Origin: Cristatella mucedo
Taxonomy: Eukaryota > Bryozoa > Phylactolaemata > Cristatellidae
Direction of reading: 5' to 3'
Assembly (NCBI GenBank): GCA_009760855.2
Contig: WPIO01000041.1
Span: forward strand, 391,501-420,000
Length of the DNA: 28,500 nt
Positions 18,787 through 27,407 of the stretch are shown one piece after another; within the stretch, counting starts at the first letter, position 1; each line of letters opens with the position of its first letter. Made by a program: the position numbers and the translations under genes. Under the pieces are notes generated by a model that saw nothing but the letters and a program-made list of their open reading frames with translations, was not told the DNA's origin and made no database searches.

Positions 18787-18950
18787 CCGCGCTGGTTTGA
18801 CCTAGTGGTTGACATGCTCGCCCAGACCAAGGTCAAAGTGAATGTATTTTATGGCTGAGGTCGTGGGCTCGAGCCCTGTGACTACAGTGAAGAAGTGCCT
18901 TACGGAAATTAAGTCCTTTTGGGTGCTATACAAATGAATTATATATTTGT
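18787..18950 (+). mobile_element. tRNA-derived SINE, family 1 (best-preserved copy)
   Basis: The head gcgctggtttgacctagtgg holds box A. The spacer carries agaccaaggtcaaagtgaat. Box B reads ggctcgagccctg, one change from GGTTCGANNCC. The tail gaagtgccttacgga, aattaagtccttttggg and tgctatacaaatgaatta parallels the L2 3' stem-loop. It is the best model for the family consensus in this window. Confidence 0.88.
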
Positions 18951-19308
18951 ATCTGCTGGATACTAAGTGTAAGGCAAAAGGCCTTGAACTCGGCTTAGTG
19001 GAACACTAGGCCATCATTACCACTCCGTGGGACCCTATGAATGTCATGCCTCCAGAGCTGAGTCTTCAAAGGACTGATTGTGGTTTCCCTTTTATTGTCC
19101 CTGACTTGCGTACATGCGTTTTCTAGTTCAAAAACGTCTGCCTTACGTTTGTTCAGATGAGTGCACACTTGCAGCTGTGCTGGATTGTCTCCTCCATATC
19201 TGCCCTAACATCACTCGCCAGCGCGGCACTTCAAACGCTCTTTGCTTCAATTTGGATATTTCCGGAGGGGGAACGCGTGGATAATTGCGAGCTTCGTGTT
19301 TCGCGAGC
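18951..19308. other. Unassigned spacer
   Basis: No gene or repeat is recognised. If the minus-strand frame at 19309-19488 is a terminal exon, this stretch would be its 3' UTR and downstream flank; no clear polyadenylation signal was found. Confidence 0.25.
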
Positions 19309-19488
19309 TTAGAGCCTGGCTAAAGACCATCGGCATTGCTCGTAGATGAAGTCCTCTCCGGCGGAGAGCTCCAATTGGCTGTAGGACCTAGGAACGATCG
19401 ATGCCTGTCGTCGATTCTGGCCACCGTATACCAAATGTCGTTCGAGCAGCCGGAAAACGAGTTGGGAGAGGAGAGCCGCCAGCTCGCG
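19309..19488 (-). CDS. Terminal-exon-like frame, unknown protein
   Basis: On the minus strand a strong acceptor (tttatttatttag, AG at 19490-19489) is followed at once by a frame of 59 codons ending in TAA (19311-19309). It has no ATG and so would have to be a 3'-terminal exon. The peptide is balanced: an amphipathic, Leu-rich first third (LAALLSQLVFRLLERH), then GGQNRRQ, then an aromatic and acidic end (AGEDFIYEQCRWSLARL). It has no low-complexity sequence and codon use is ordinary, which makes it the most protein-like frame in the window. The pyrimidine tract of the acceptor is the tail of the family 2 SINE at 19497-19668 in the same orientation. I do not recognise the protein, and no upstream exon was identified. 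Chance cannot be excluded for 59 codons. Confidence 0.35.
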   Translation of the reverse strand, partial: RELAALLSQLVFRLLERHLVYGGQNRRQASIVPRSYSQLELSAGEDFIYEQCRWSLARL

Positions 19489-19496
19489 CTAAATAA

Positions 19497-19668
19497 ATAA
19501 ATGTTAGCTGATTTAACAGACACATTGTATAGCCGCAAGAGACCCTTAACGGCTACCGCCAAATGCTTGTAGTTGGCAATAACAAAATCACCCACCGCAG
19601 GATTCGAACCCACGACCTCGGTGGTGAAGAGCGAGCGCCTTACCTACTGGGCTACAGGGTTGCGCTAC
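19497..19668 (-). mobile_element. tRNA-derived SINE, family 2 (well preserved)
   Basis: Read on the minus strand: tagcccagtaggtaaggcgc (box A), gctcgctcttcaccaccgag, gtcgtgggttcgaatcctgc (box B with the exact core ggttcgaatcc), ggtgggtgattttgttat, ggcggtagccgttaagggtc, cggctatacaatgtgtctgt, then taaatcagctaacat and (ttta)n. It is the best model for family 2. Its tail runs straight into the putative acceptor at 19489. Confidence 0.88.
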
Positions 19669-20195
19669 CTGTTACGAGACAGACCTCAGTGGCCAGCAAC
19701 CTGCATCCGTCTGGGCAGCGCCCAGACGCCCACCTTCGGTCCTCCCTCCATCCGCTTGAAGTCGATTAGAGAGCCTCCTGCAGCTACAACGGTATGCATA
19801 CGATGTAACTGGCGCGGTTAAACAGGTCGTGTCCGGCTGCGGCAGTGTGTCGCGTGTGTGCTTTAGCCGAGTCCCACTCCAATTAGCTGGAAGCCTCCGA
19901 GGTCAAGTAAACCGGTCCCGACGCTAAGCAAAGGACCTATTACTTTGATTGTTAGCAATGCCTTGCCGGGATGGGAGAGCCGCTGACGTCGGGGGTGGCT
20001 GCAAGAGCGCTCGACGATTATTTCGCGGCAGCGCCTCGGGCTTCGCGATGCAGGTCGTGGCAGTGTCGCTCCGGATATATACGGTGTGCGTGGTTATTGA
20101 TCGCGAGTCGAGACATGCCAGCGCTACGAGCTGCTCCTCCCATGCGGCGCTCTACGCTCGATGTCAAATATCGCCAAAATAAATAGCTACTACGC
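19669..20195. other. Unassigned spacer
   Basis: No gene is supported. Overlapping small frames at 19949-20186 are open on both strands without recognisable features. Confidence 0.3.
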
Positions 20196-20292
20196 TTCCC
20201 TGGCAGCAAATGTTAAGTGCCCAGAAATAAATCTAGTTCTCCTATGGCACTATGCGAATACCTTATTATTATATTATTATTATTACTGTTAT
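20196..20292 (+). mobile_element. L2-type 3' tail fragment
   Basis: It contains ggcagcaaatgttaagtgcc, cagaaataaatctagttctc and ctatggcactatgcgaatac, followed by ttattattatattattatta. It matches the L2 3' end without coding sequence. Confidence 0.75.
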
Positions 20293-20833
20293 CTTCATCG
20301 TCATTATTATAAATCATACTCGTCTTCCTATCTGTTTAGCAGGATTTGTTTCTTTTGGTATTCAGAGCTGGGCTGTAGGCAGCACGGGGCCACGTGGCCA
20401 AGGCAAACATACGACTCAAACCGAGCAGATGCCAGCCCGCTGGCGGCCCAAATGCCTCACCCCGCGAGCTTATCGGCAGGTCGGCTCACAGCCCCCCACC
20501 TCAACTAGCGCCAGCCGGATGTCGGCCCCCTCCCGTGTCACCCGACCGGCCAGTGGGCTCTAAAACGAGCAGCCGATCGCCAGTCCTTGCAGTCCCAGCC
20601 ATGTTGGCGCGCCTTGCTGCACGCCCAGGCCAGCAGTGTCGCCCTGTCAGTGCAGGCGAGAGGGAGGCTCTCTAGGAATCCTGCAAACTAGACTGGCCGT
20701 TCTTCAAACCTCACTAATCCACCTCAACGAAATGGTTAAGAAGGCGACAAGGAGCAGGTGCTTGCCTTTATCCACCAAGGTTGTGGGCTTATTTGCTTCG
20801 CTTTGCTGACTGATTAAACAGCCTCGCTTGATG
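20293..20833. other. Unassigned spacer
   Basis: No gene is supported. It contains the perfect palindrome ggccacgtggcc near 20390-20401. The part from about 20730 faintly resembles a family 1 SINE head (ccaccaaggttgtgggct) leading into the tail at 20834. Confidence 0.3.
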
Positions 20834-20903
20834 TACAGTGCCTAGAAAGAGATTTGAGTGCTCCGAGGGCGCTATAATGAGTTTATTATTATTATTATTA
20901 TTT
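20834..20903 (+). mobile_element. L2/SINE family 1 type 3' tail
   Basis: It reads acagtgcctagaaagagatt, tgagtgctccgagggcgcta and taatgagtttattattatta. Both arms of the tail stem are still visible. The upstream body is too decayed to classify. Confidence 0.75.
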
Positions 20904-21084
20904 GTATAGCGGCAGCTTCAGCTTTCATGGCGGCGTACCGCAGCTCTCGCTCGGAGAGAGAAGCGCTGCTGAAAACTGGTGAAACTCGTCGGGCGCAGCT
21001 CCTACGTGGCTCAACGCCTAGAGCGCCACTGCTGCCCGGCTGTGAAACTAGAGCGAAAGTTCCTCGAGCTCAGCTGACGGTGCC
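20904..21084. other. Unassigned spacer
   Basis: No gene is recognised. Its start (tttgtatagcggcag) resembles the reverse complement of a family 2 SINE end. Confidence 0.3.
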
Positions 21085-21237
21085 GCCCTGGTTTGTTTAG
21101 CCACGGGGTAAGGACGTACGACGCTCGCATTTAAGGCCCGTGGTCGTGGGCTCGAGCCCTGTGGCATATGTAAAACGCCTGGATAGAGATCAACTTCCCT
21201 TAGGGAGAAATAAACACGAATTTTATTTAATAAATAA

Positions 21238-21269
<32 letters not shown>

Positions 21270-21275
21270 GCGTGT
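21085..21275 (+). mobile_element. tRNA-derived SINE, family 1, with (CA)n(TA)n tail
   Basis: Head ccctggtttgtttagccacg, then gtaaggacg and a box B region gtgggctcgagccctgtggc. The L2-like tail reads gtaaaacgcctggatagaga and tcaacttcccttagggagaa. The A/T-rich 3' end at 21215-21238 passes into (CA)n (21238-21255) and (TA)n (21256-21270). Confidence 0.8.
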
Positions 21276-21416
21276 GTGAGCGTGTGCGTATTGCACGACT
21301 TCGGCTTTTATATGGCCTAACCGTGAATTATGAAGCAACCCATGGAAACCGTTCGCCATAGTCGGCCGCAGGAGAGTAGTATTCGTTGCGTAGGAATCGT
21401 GCATGGGGAGGATAAT

Positions 21417-21584
21417 GGCAATTTAAAATTTAAATTTAATTTAAAATCAAATTAATTTAAAATTTAATTAATTAATTTAAATAAATTAATTAATTTAAAT
21501 AAATTAACAAATTATATTTATAAATTAATAAATTAATTTAAATACATTAATTAATTTAATATAATTTAAAATCAATTTAAAATC
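21417..21584. repeat. AT-only low-complexity patch
   Basis: About 165 bases almost free of G and C, built from aattta, taatta and ttaaat words, many of them locally self-complementary. Borders against ordinary DNA are abrupt on both sides. Confidence 0.95.
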
Positions 21585-22195
21585 GGCTAGCCGAATAGGG
21601 AAATAGGGAAAGTCGAGCGCAGAGGCAAAGCCGCGCGAAACGTCGTCGCCACAGCGATGCCGTCCGACGCTGCCCGATGCGACAGCGAGTCCACCTCAAA
21701 AGATTGCTCGCTCCTCTGCGTTGTGCTTCGTGTGTCGCTGCAACTCGCACCGAACTTGGAAAAAGTGAGATGTCACTGCAAGCAACTGTTCACGTTCATT
21801 TTGACGAAATACGCAAGAAACTTAGGATTGCCGCTGTACTCTTACAGTCTTAAGATTATAGTCGTATGACAGTTAAGGGAAGCTGCTGCCTACGAGGACG
21901 CTACGCTGCCTATCGGCGAACCAAATGACGCCGCATGCTGCTTACAGCTCCCTCAATTGACTGAGAAGTTAATCGTGAGTTTAAGGAGGAAATACAAGTG
22001 CTAAGAATTCAGTGTCCTCGAGGAGACTTGAGAAGCTCACGGAGCGAGCCGGTTTCTTTTTAGCAGCGTATCTCTTAGTCCTTTTAGGCTTTGCGGAGTC
22101 CCAGACGGAGATACGTGTAAGCTGACGCTCTGTCAGCACGCACGCGCCGGTACACAAAGACGAAACGCAGACACCGTGGGAGGCTTCGACACTGG
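21585..22195. other. Unassigned spacer with short family X match
   Basis: No gene is supported; an open plus frame at 21657-21869 has no recognised features. Bases 22087-22114 (ggctttgcggagt..cagacggagatac) match the end of family X with four differences in 27. Confidence 0.35.
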
Positions 22196-22277
22196 CGTAT
22201 TTCGTCAAATGTAAAATTGTAAAACGCACAGAAAGAGATTTAGGGCGATTTATCAAGTGTATTATTATTATTACTAA
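22196..22277 (+). mobile_element. L2-type 3' tail fragment
   Basis: It reads cgtcaaatgtaaaattgtaa, aacgcacagaaagagattta and gggcgatttatcaagtgtat, followed by (ATT)n. It closely follows the 3' end of L2 copies A-C with a short internal insertion. Confidence 0.8.
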
Positions 22278-22604
22278 CGCTCGCAGCGTTACACCGCACA
22301 GCCGCTCTCCCCTCCATCCTGTTGCCCACTGCCTCCTCTCCAGGCAGCGACTCAACCTCATAAAAACATCAACTCATTTAGCCATGAGCCCGTACAACCC
22401 ATAAACAAGTAAAACAATTAACCGGCTATATACCATAAAACCGCAGCACATTCAATCGCCGGAAGAAGATGGCGAAAAAGTATAGCTGAATGTTCCTGAA
22501 TCGTGACCCATGTAGGAACCTGATGAGGAACCGGAAGGAAATAGCGCGGCGCCATAGTTCGGGCGCGGGCGTTGCTTGACTTCAAGCCGTGATAAAAAAC
22601 AACA
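22278..22604. other. Unassigned spacer
   Basis: No gene or clear repeat is recognised. Confidence 0.3.
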
Positions 22605-22775
22605 ACTAGCTGATTTGACAGCCTCTGTTTGGATAGCGGCACAAGAGCCTTAGAAGCTATCGCTTTCAGAGGCAATAAAGGATTGCCCACTGCAGGATTT
22701 GAACCCACGATCTCGGAAGCGAGGTCGGGAAGTGCAACCGCCTTACCTAACGTGCCAATGCGTCTCACCAATGAA
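22605..22775 (-). mobile_element. tRNA-derived SINE, family 2
   Basis: Read on the minus strand it has gcacgttaggtaaggcggtt (box A region), gatcgtgggttcaaatcctg (box B with one change), cagtgggcaatcctttat, agcgatagcttctaaggctc, gccgctatccaaacagaggc and tgtcaaatcagctagt. The order and words match the copy at 19497. Confidence 0.85.
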
Positions 22776-22929
22776 GTCGGTGAGGTTTTTAACTGATGGC
22801 GGGAACGTCAAGGCTCAGCGTCTCATTGAGGTTAAATTCTTGCCTGCACCGCGGCTTTGGTCAACTGGAAGATGACTAGGCATTACGAATCTACCGTAAC
22901 ACTGCCGGTCGGTCACCGTTTCAGTGACG

Positions 22930-23103
22930 GTGAAGTGGCAAAACCGAACTATAATCGTGATACCCGATTGCGTCCAGCACTTCTTGGGATTGCAGGTCCT
23001 CAACACGTGGTTTCGAACTGTCGAAAAACTGCGCGACTCCTTTTAGTTGCACACCACCGAAAACATTCGGGTCGACCTGGATGCGGATACCATAGCGAAG
23101 CTG
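22930..23103 (-). CDS. Exon-like frame, unknown protein
   Basis: On the minus strand, after a possible acceptor (gttcgtaccag), a frame encodes [20 protein letters not shown] and continues through a Phe-Phe-Asp segment and [17 protein letters not shown] to a TGA near 22933. That is about 57 codons of balanced composition. The acceptor lacks a good pyrimidine tract, and the only donor candidate inside (atcg|ggtatc) is weak. The frame continues upstream only into repeat-encoded residues. I do not recognise a family. It could be an exon of the same minus-strand gene as 19309-19488, but nothing directly links the two. Confidence 0.2.
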
Positions 23104-23104
23104 G

Positions 23105-23300
<196 letters not shown>

Positions 23301-23340
23301 TAGAGAGAGAAGACGTTCTGTGTATGTTTGCTTAGCTTAG

Positions 23341-23462
23341 TTGTGTAATACCCTAAGAGACATTAACATTGGTCCAAGCGCTTCATAGTATACCTGCAGC
23401 ATGGCACGAACTCACGACCTTGGTCGTTGAAGGTGAGCACCGTAACCCTGGGCCAAACCTGG
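23341..23462 (-). mobile_element. tRNA-derived SINE, family 1
   Basis: Read on the minus strand: ggtttggcccagggttacgg (box A), tgctcaccttcaacgaccaa, ggtcgtgagttcgtgccatg (box B region), then an L2-like tail gaagcgcttggaccaatgtt and aatgtctcttagggtattac. Confidence 0.75.
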
Positions 23463-23469
23463 GCCTTGC

Positions 23470-24095
23470 ATTTGTGGTATCCCGTCTAGACTGCTGTAGC
23501 TTACCACTCGCACGGTATTACTGCTTGTGCACTAAGAAGCTTTCAGATGGTGCGAAACGCTGACTTTGGGCTTGTTTGCCGTGAGCGGCGCAGTTGCCCA
23601 GTTGTCCCACCACTTCCACGGCACCACGACCTGCACAGGCCTCCTAGTCGCATGCAGCGACATCGACTCTAAGCTTCTGCCGCTCACTTTTAGGTCCCTT
23701 CATTCTCTTGCTCCTGCCTATTTATCCGAAGTACTTGCTCTTCAGGCTTCCCGCGGGCCGCAACACCAGCTCTTCTGACTCAGGTTGCTTTGCCTCAAAC
23801 CAATGCCAAATCCTGTAGCAAATTGCATTCAGCTCGTACAGGTATACTCAGCAAGACTGGAGCTTGCTTCCGTCTGATGTCTTGACAGCCCCCCACTTTA
23901 AAATATTTAAAAAGAAGCTAAAACCCACCGGATCATCGCAGCAGTTGCTACCTCAGTTTGAATCGTCGTTTATATGGTGACAGTTCATGTTGTCCCTAGC
24001 CAACTGACGTGCCTTCTTTCTAGCGTATGCACTGAACGTTTACAGAGATTTAATTCTCACAGAGCACAGCACAAACGTTTCATTATTATTATTAT
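23470..24095 (+). mobile_element. L2-like LINE, decayed C-terminal fragment (copy E)
   Basis: It begins with VVSRLDCCSLPLARYY (about 23480-23525), which matches the SRLDYCN-type block upstream of the L2 C-terminus. After frameshifts comes LTFRSLHSLAPAYLSEVLAL (about 23685-23745), then much decayed sequence with ARTGILSKTGACF-like remnants and KIFKKKLKP (about 23900-23930). The end has a poorly kept stem (gaacgtttacagagatttaa..cgttt) and (ATT)n at 24081-24095. It has multiple frameshifts and is old and inactive. Confidence 0.78.
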
Positions 24096-24734
24096 ATGCT
24101 GATTCGAGGTGTGTATTCACCAGCCGTCTCGATTCAACAGCGGATGCTGCGGCTGTCGATTGCCGTTAATCAATGCAAGGCTTCCGGTGGCCAAAGCTTC
24201 CGCCTTTCGCCTCCCGGAGGAGCGAATTCCATGCTTGAAGAGCAGGGGATTTCTTACCGAAACCATTTTGAAAGTAACCGAATTACGGTGCGTCAGGACT
24301 GTGGAACTCGGTTCGCCTGTCCCTGCACAGCGGGAATATCCTTCCTTCTGACGACGACACCGGCACTTGCTCTTTAGTTAGCCACTAGCTATTGCTACGA
24401 ACAGTGGCCGAAGCCGCTCCTGCACTCGCTTCGCAGTTCTCAGAGCGCAGATGCAGCGCTCGCGAGGGCGCCGTTCCCTAGCAGACGCGCGACGGACACT
24501 GGCGGAGCCGGCTCCTCGAAGCACGGTTACAGCGAGTCGCAGTTGCTGCACCGATACGCTCAAGTACTCCGACAGTAGCTGCACATGGCTGCTATAAAGA
24601 GTGCCCCTACCTTAATACAACGAGTCCGTGTCTCGCACGAAGCGAGGTCACCATTTAACAGTCACTGCCCAGCACAACTGTACAGCGCAAGCCATAGCCT
24701 ACTGCTCACGTCGCTGCACAAAGTGCAACGTTAT
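24096..24734. other. Unassigned DNA with open frames
   Basis: A plus-strand ATG frame at 24096-24377 (93 codons) starts in the (ATT)n tail of the preceding LINE and has no recognised domain. A minus-strand frame at 24378-24605 is open for about 76 codons and is Arg-rich in its second half. It lacks an ATG. Neither is convincing as a gene. Confidence 0.2.
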
Positions 24735-24736
24735 GT

Positions 24737-24864
24737 AATGTATCTCCGTCTGTAAGTCTACGAAGCCACAAGGAGTGCATGGATGTTACGCGACAGAGTT
24801 TTGTATAGCGCACTCGCAGCCCAAACAGCTTTCTGCACGCATTCGGTAGCCAACAGACTTCATC
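24737..24864 (-). repeat. Unnamed interspersed repeat, family X, copy 2
   Basis: The reverse complement of 1267-1386 with substitutions and small indels. Conserved blocks on its minus strand are gatgaagtctgttggctacc, gaatgcgt, gctatacaaaactct, gcgtaacatcc and ttacagacggagatacatt. Relative to copy 1 it has about eight extra bases near the catgcactcctt segment. Confidence 0.7.
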
Positions 24865-24870
24865 TTACGT

Positions 24871-25254
24871 AGTTGACGCACGTTGCAGAGGGTCCACTGA
24901 TTCGGCCTAAAACAAAAATTAAGACAGCTCTATGACTCAGTCTTAATCTATGACTAGTGCAACTAATTCAACAACCGCCGATAATAATCTCAAGCACTTT
25001 CATGATCTGAATGATTCAGCACGAGCAGGCGTTTCACTAGACTGCTACGCCTACGTTCTTCCTTTAACGTCCTTCTAGCGCTGCCGGTTCTCACATTTTC
25101 TTCGAACATCCTTTAGGCCTGCTGTGCTTGGCTGCTCGGTCCAAGTATAGCCCTCACTAGTTTAATCCTTGGTACGACTCTACTTCCGGTGACAGCCTAT
25201 GTGGTACTCTCACTCTTCCTTTCTCGCGTACTTTTTTTTTCCGTTTGTCGCCGT
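24871..25254. other. Unassigned spacer
   Basis: No gene or repeat is recognised. It is moderately AT-rich with frequent stops. Confidence 0.3.
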
Positions 25255-25310
25255 GTCTCTCTCACTCTCTCCTCTGTCTCTATCGCTCTCTCCGTGTCTT
25301 TGTCTGTCTG

Positions 25311-25356
<46 letters not shown>
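25255..25356. repeat. (TC)n microsatellite abutting L2 copy B
   Basis: Irregular tctctc and tctgtctg words lead into a pure (TC)n run at about 25313-25356. L2-derived coding sequence starts about 15 bases later. Confidence 0.95.
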
Positions 25357-25358
<2 letters not shown>

Positions 25359-25371
25359 GCGGCTATTTCGT

Positions 25372-25815
25372 CTCTGCAGACTCGCTTTTCGGAATCCAAC
25401 AGTCTAGAAATACCTCGTACAAACCTTAAATCCTTTGGAGACCGTGCATTTAGCTCGTATGCTCCCACAGCCTGGAACTCCCTCCCGACCTGCATCAGAA
25501 CATCCCCTGACCTGACCACATTTAAAAGAAACTTAAAAACATACCTATTTAGGACAGCATTTAGTGGGTCCTTGTGATTCGTCCTCGATGTGCTTATGCG
25601 TGCTGACACTGTTCATGCTGCCACTAACCACATTTGCATGCTGACCCAGTGCATGTAACCCCTAACCATGTTATTCATTTTGTTTGTTTTTCAAGCATGA
25701 TTTTACTTACTATTCTATTGCGTATCACTTTGAAGCAAATGTAAAGCGCCTAGAAAGAGATTAAGTTCTCTGAGGGCGCTTTATCAAGTGCAATATTATT
25801 ATTATTATTATTGCA
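25372..25815 (+). mobile_element. L2-like LINE, 3' fragment (copy B, best preserved)
   Basis: A single uninterrupted frame encodes the last stretch of the reverse transcriptase protein: SESNSLEIPRTNLKSFGDRA, FSSYAPTAWNSLPTC, SPDLTTFKRNLKTYLFRTAF, then a TGA at 25575-25577. The 3' UTR carries two imperfect gcatgctgac..gtgcatg units. The 3' end folds into a stem of aaagcgcc (25743-25750) with ggcgcttt (25775-25782) and an inner agaga/tctct pair. After atcaagtg comes (ATT)n at about 25794-25812. The catalytic domain is absent through 5' truncation. Lack of frameshifts and the intact stem suggest it is the youngest copy here. Confidence 0.93.
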
Positions 25816-25851
25816 GACGGCCAGCATGGTATGAGGATGTCAAAAGAGTGC

Positions 25852-25904
25852 TAGCAAGCTGTCAAGCTTGACATTAGCAAGCTGTCAAGCTTGCTAATGT
25901 CAAG
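25852..25904. repeat. Perfect 16-bp hairpin with overlapping direct repeat
   Basis: Arms cttgacattagcaagc (25867-25882) and gcttgctaatgtcaag (25889-25904) flank a 6-base loop tgtcaa. The 19-base word tagcaagctgtcaagcttg occurs at 25852-25870 and again at 25875-25893, so the hairpin is built partly from a 23-base-offset direct repeat. It lies about 40 bases after the tail of L2 copy B. Confidence 0.95.
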
Positions 25905-26440
25905 TCGAGTCTCAAGCTAATGACTCTGCTCTGAGCACTGATGATGATGGAGTCGCATCCTTATCTGACGTTGTTTGGCATCTCTCTCATTTGTTATCGA
26001 TGAATCGGCACGAAGTGCCGGCTGCTGGAGGACGCCGCAGGAGTCAGAGAGCTTCCTGTTCCTCTCAAATAATCCGAAACAGAGAGCAACTGTTCTGCTT
26101 ATTTTATATTCGCTGGCACATATTGCACGGCAGGGCCAAGCCCTTGACAGCGAAGGACGGAGTGCCGAGAGTCAATGAGGGTGTCGTCCGGCGATTAAGT
26201 CACTGCGGCAAAGTCGAAGGCCAGGCAGTTGGCAGAAGGCAGAGGCGAGGCAGATGGGAGCAGGTCTGAAGGAGATGGTGGGGCAAGCAAGCACCGAGCC
26301 GAGCAGGAAGGCACAGTCAGCCAGCCAGAGAGACATACTGTAAGTCTAAAAGAGCTGACATGCAGATACAAAACCGTCAGACTCAGAGGTGGACACGTGA
26401 AGGATTGCGAAACAAGGCAGAAGAATGGACAGATGCAGAA
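25905..26440. other. Unassigned spacer
   Basis: No gene is supported. The small plus frames at 25975-26269 have no recognised features. The right end grades into purine-rich sequence. Confidence 0.3.
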
Positions 26441-26925
<485 letters not shown>

Positions 26926-26934
26926 AGTCTGCAG

Positions 26935-27099
26935 CTACAAAACGGGACAGCTGAAATGGCATTGTCTTCAAGAGGGAAACGTCAATTGGGCGTGGGCTGG
27001 CTTTTCTCGGATGATACGACTGGTACGTCCATCTATATTCAGCCAGGCCATACAGTAAAGGTTATTGACAAAATCTACAGCAACAGCAGCAACGGCTAG
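26935..27099 (+). CDS. Exon-like frame, unknown protein
   Basis: An acceptor-like ctagtctgcag ends at 26934, right after the (GA)n block, and is followed in phase 0 by 54 codons to TAG 27097-27099. An internal ATG at 26956 would give a 47-residue peptide. The sequence includes LGVGWLFSDDTTGTSIYIQP and GHTVKVIDKIYSNSSNG, a balanced mix of hydrophobic and polar residues suggestive of beta structure. The frame also runs upstream into repeat-encoded residues. I do not recognise a family; it could be a terminal exon, a pseudogene piece, or chance. Confidence 0.22.
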   Translation, partial: LQNGTAEMALSSRGKRQLGVGWLFSDDTTGTSIYIQPGHTVKVIDKIYSNSSNG

Positions 27100-27310
27100 G
27101 ACCTTTTCCAGACCTGCCAGTTTTAATGTATGGTCAAACGCTATGACGAGTTCGTGTTGTGGTAGGCGATGAATATCGGCAAAGAGGCCTCCTTGGGCGG
27201 TAGCCTATAAAACACAAACTGAAGGCCAGTAGCATTGGTCTAGCCCACAGCTGGCTTGCAGCCATGATGGGCGCCAGCTCGATGCATGCTCTCCATGCAG
27301 CTACTGCAGC
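27100..27310. other. Unassigned spacer
   Basis: No gene or repeat is recognised. Confidence 0.3.
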
Positions 27311-27356
27311 TACAGCTACTGCTGCTGCTACAGCTGTAGCAGCAGCAGTAGCTGTA
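27311..27356. repeat. Perfect 46-bp palindrome containing CTG/CAG repeats
   Basis: The left arm 27311-27333 (tacagctactgctgctgcta, then cag) is followed with no spacer by its exact reverse complement, 27334-27356. Pairing extends five more bases outward (tgcag/ctgca) past one C-T mismatch. Confidence 0.97.
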
Positions 27357-27366
27357 TCTGCATAAG

Positions 27367-27407
27367 TATCTGTATAAGAGCGTTATCTGTATCTGTATAA
27401 GAGCGTT
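27367..27407. repeat. 18-bp direct repeat, 23-bp period
   Basis: The word tatctgtataagagcgtt occurs at 27367-27384 and 27390-27407. It lies ten bases from the large palindrome. Confidence 0.95.

Noticed and set aside
19497-19668. A functional tRNA gene
   Set aside because: The A and B boxes are present but no full cloverleaf with paired acceptor arms was found, and the same unit with a common body recurs elsewhere, so it is a SINE.
21981-22361. 126-codon minus-strand ATG frame
   Set aside because: It crosses an L2-type tail and its (ATT)n in antisense (Ile run), so it is not an old single gene; no domain was recognised.
24096-24377. 93-codon plus-strand ATG frame as a gene
   Set aside because: The ATG is in the (ATT)n tail of a LINE copy and the peptide has no recognised features.
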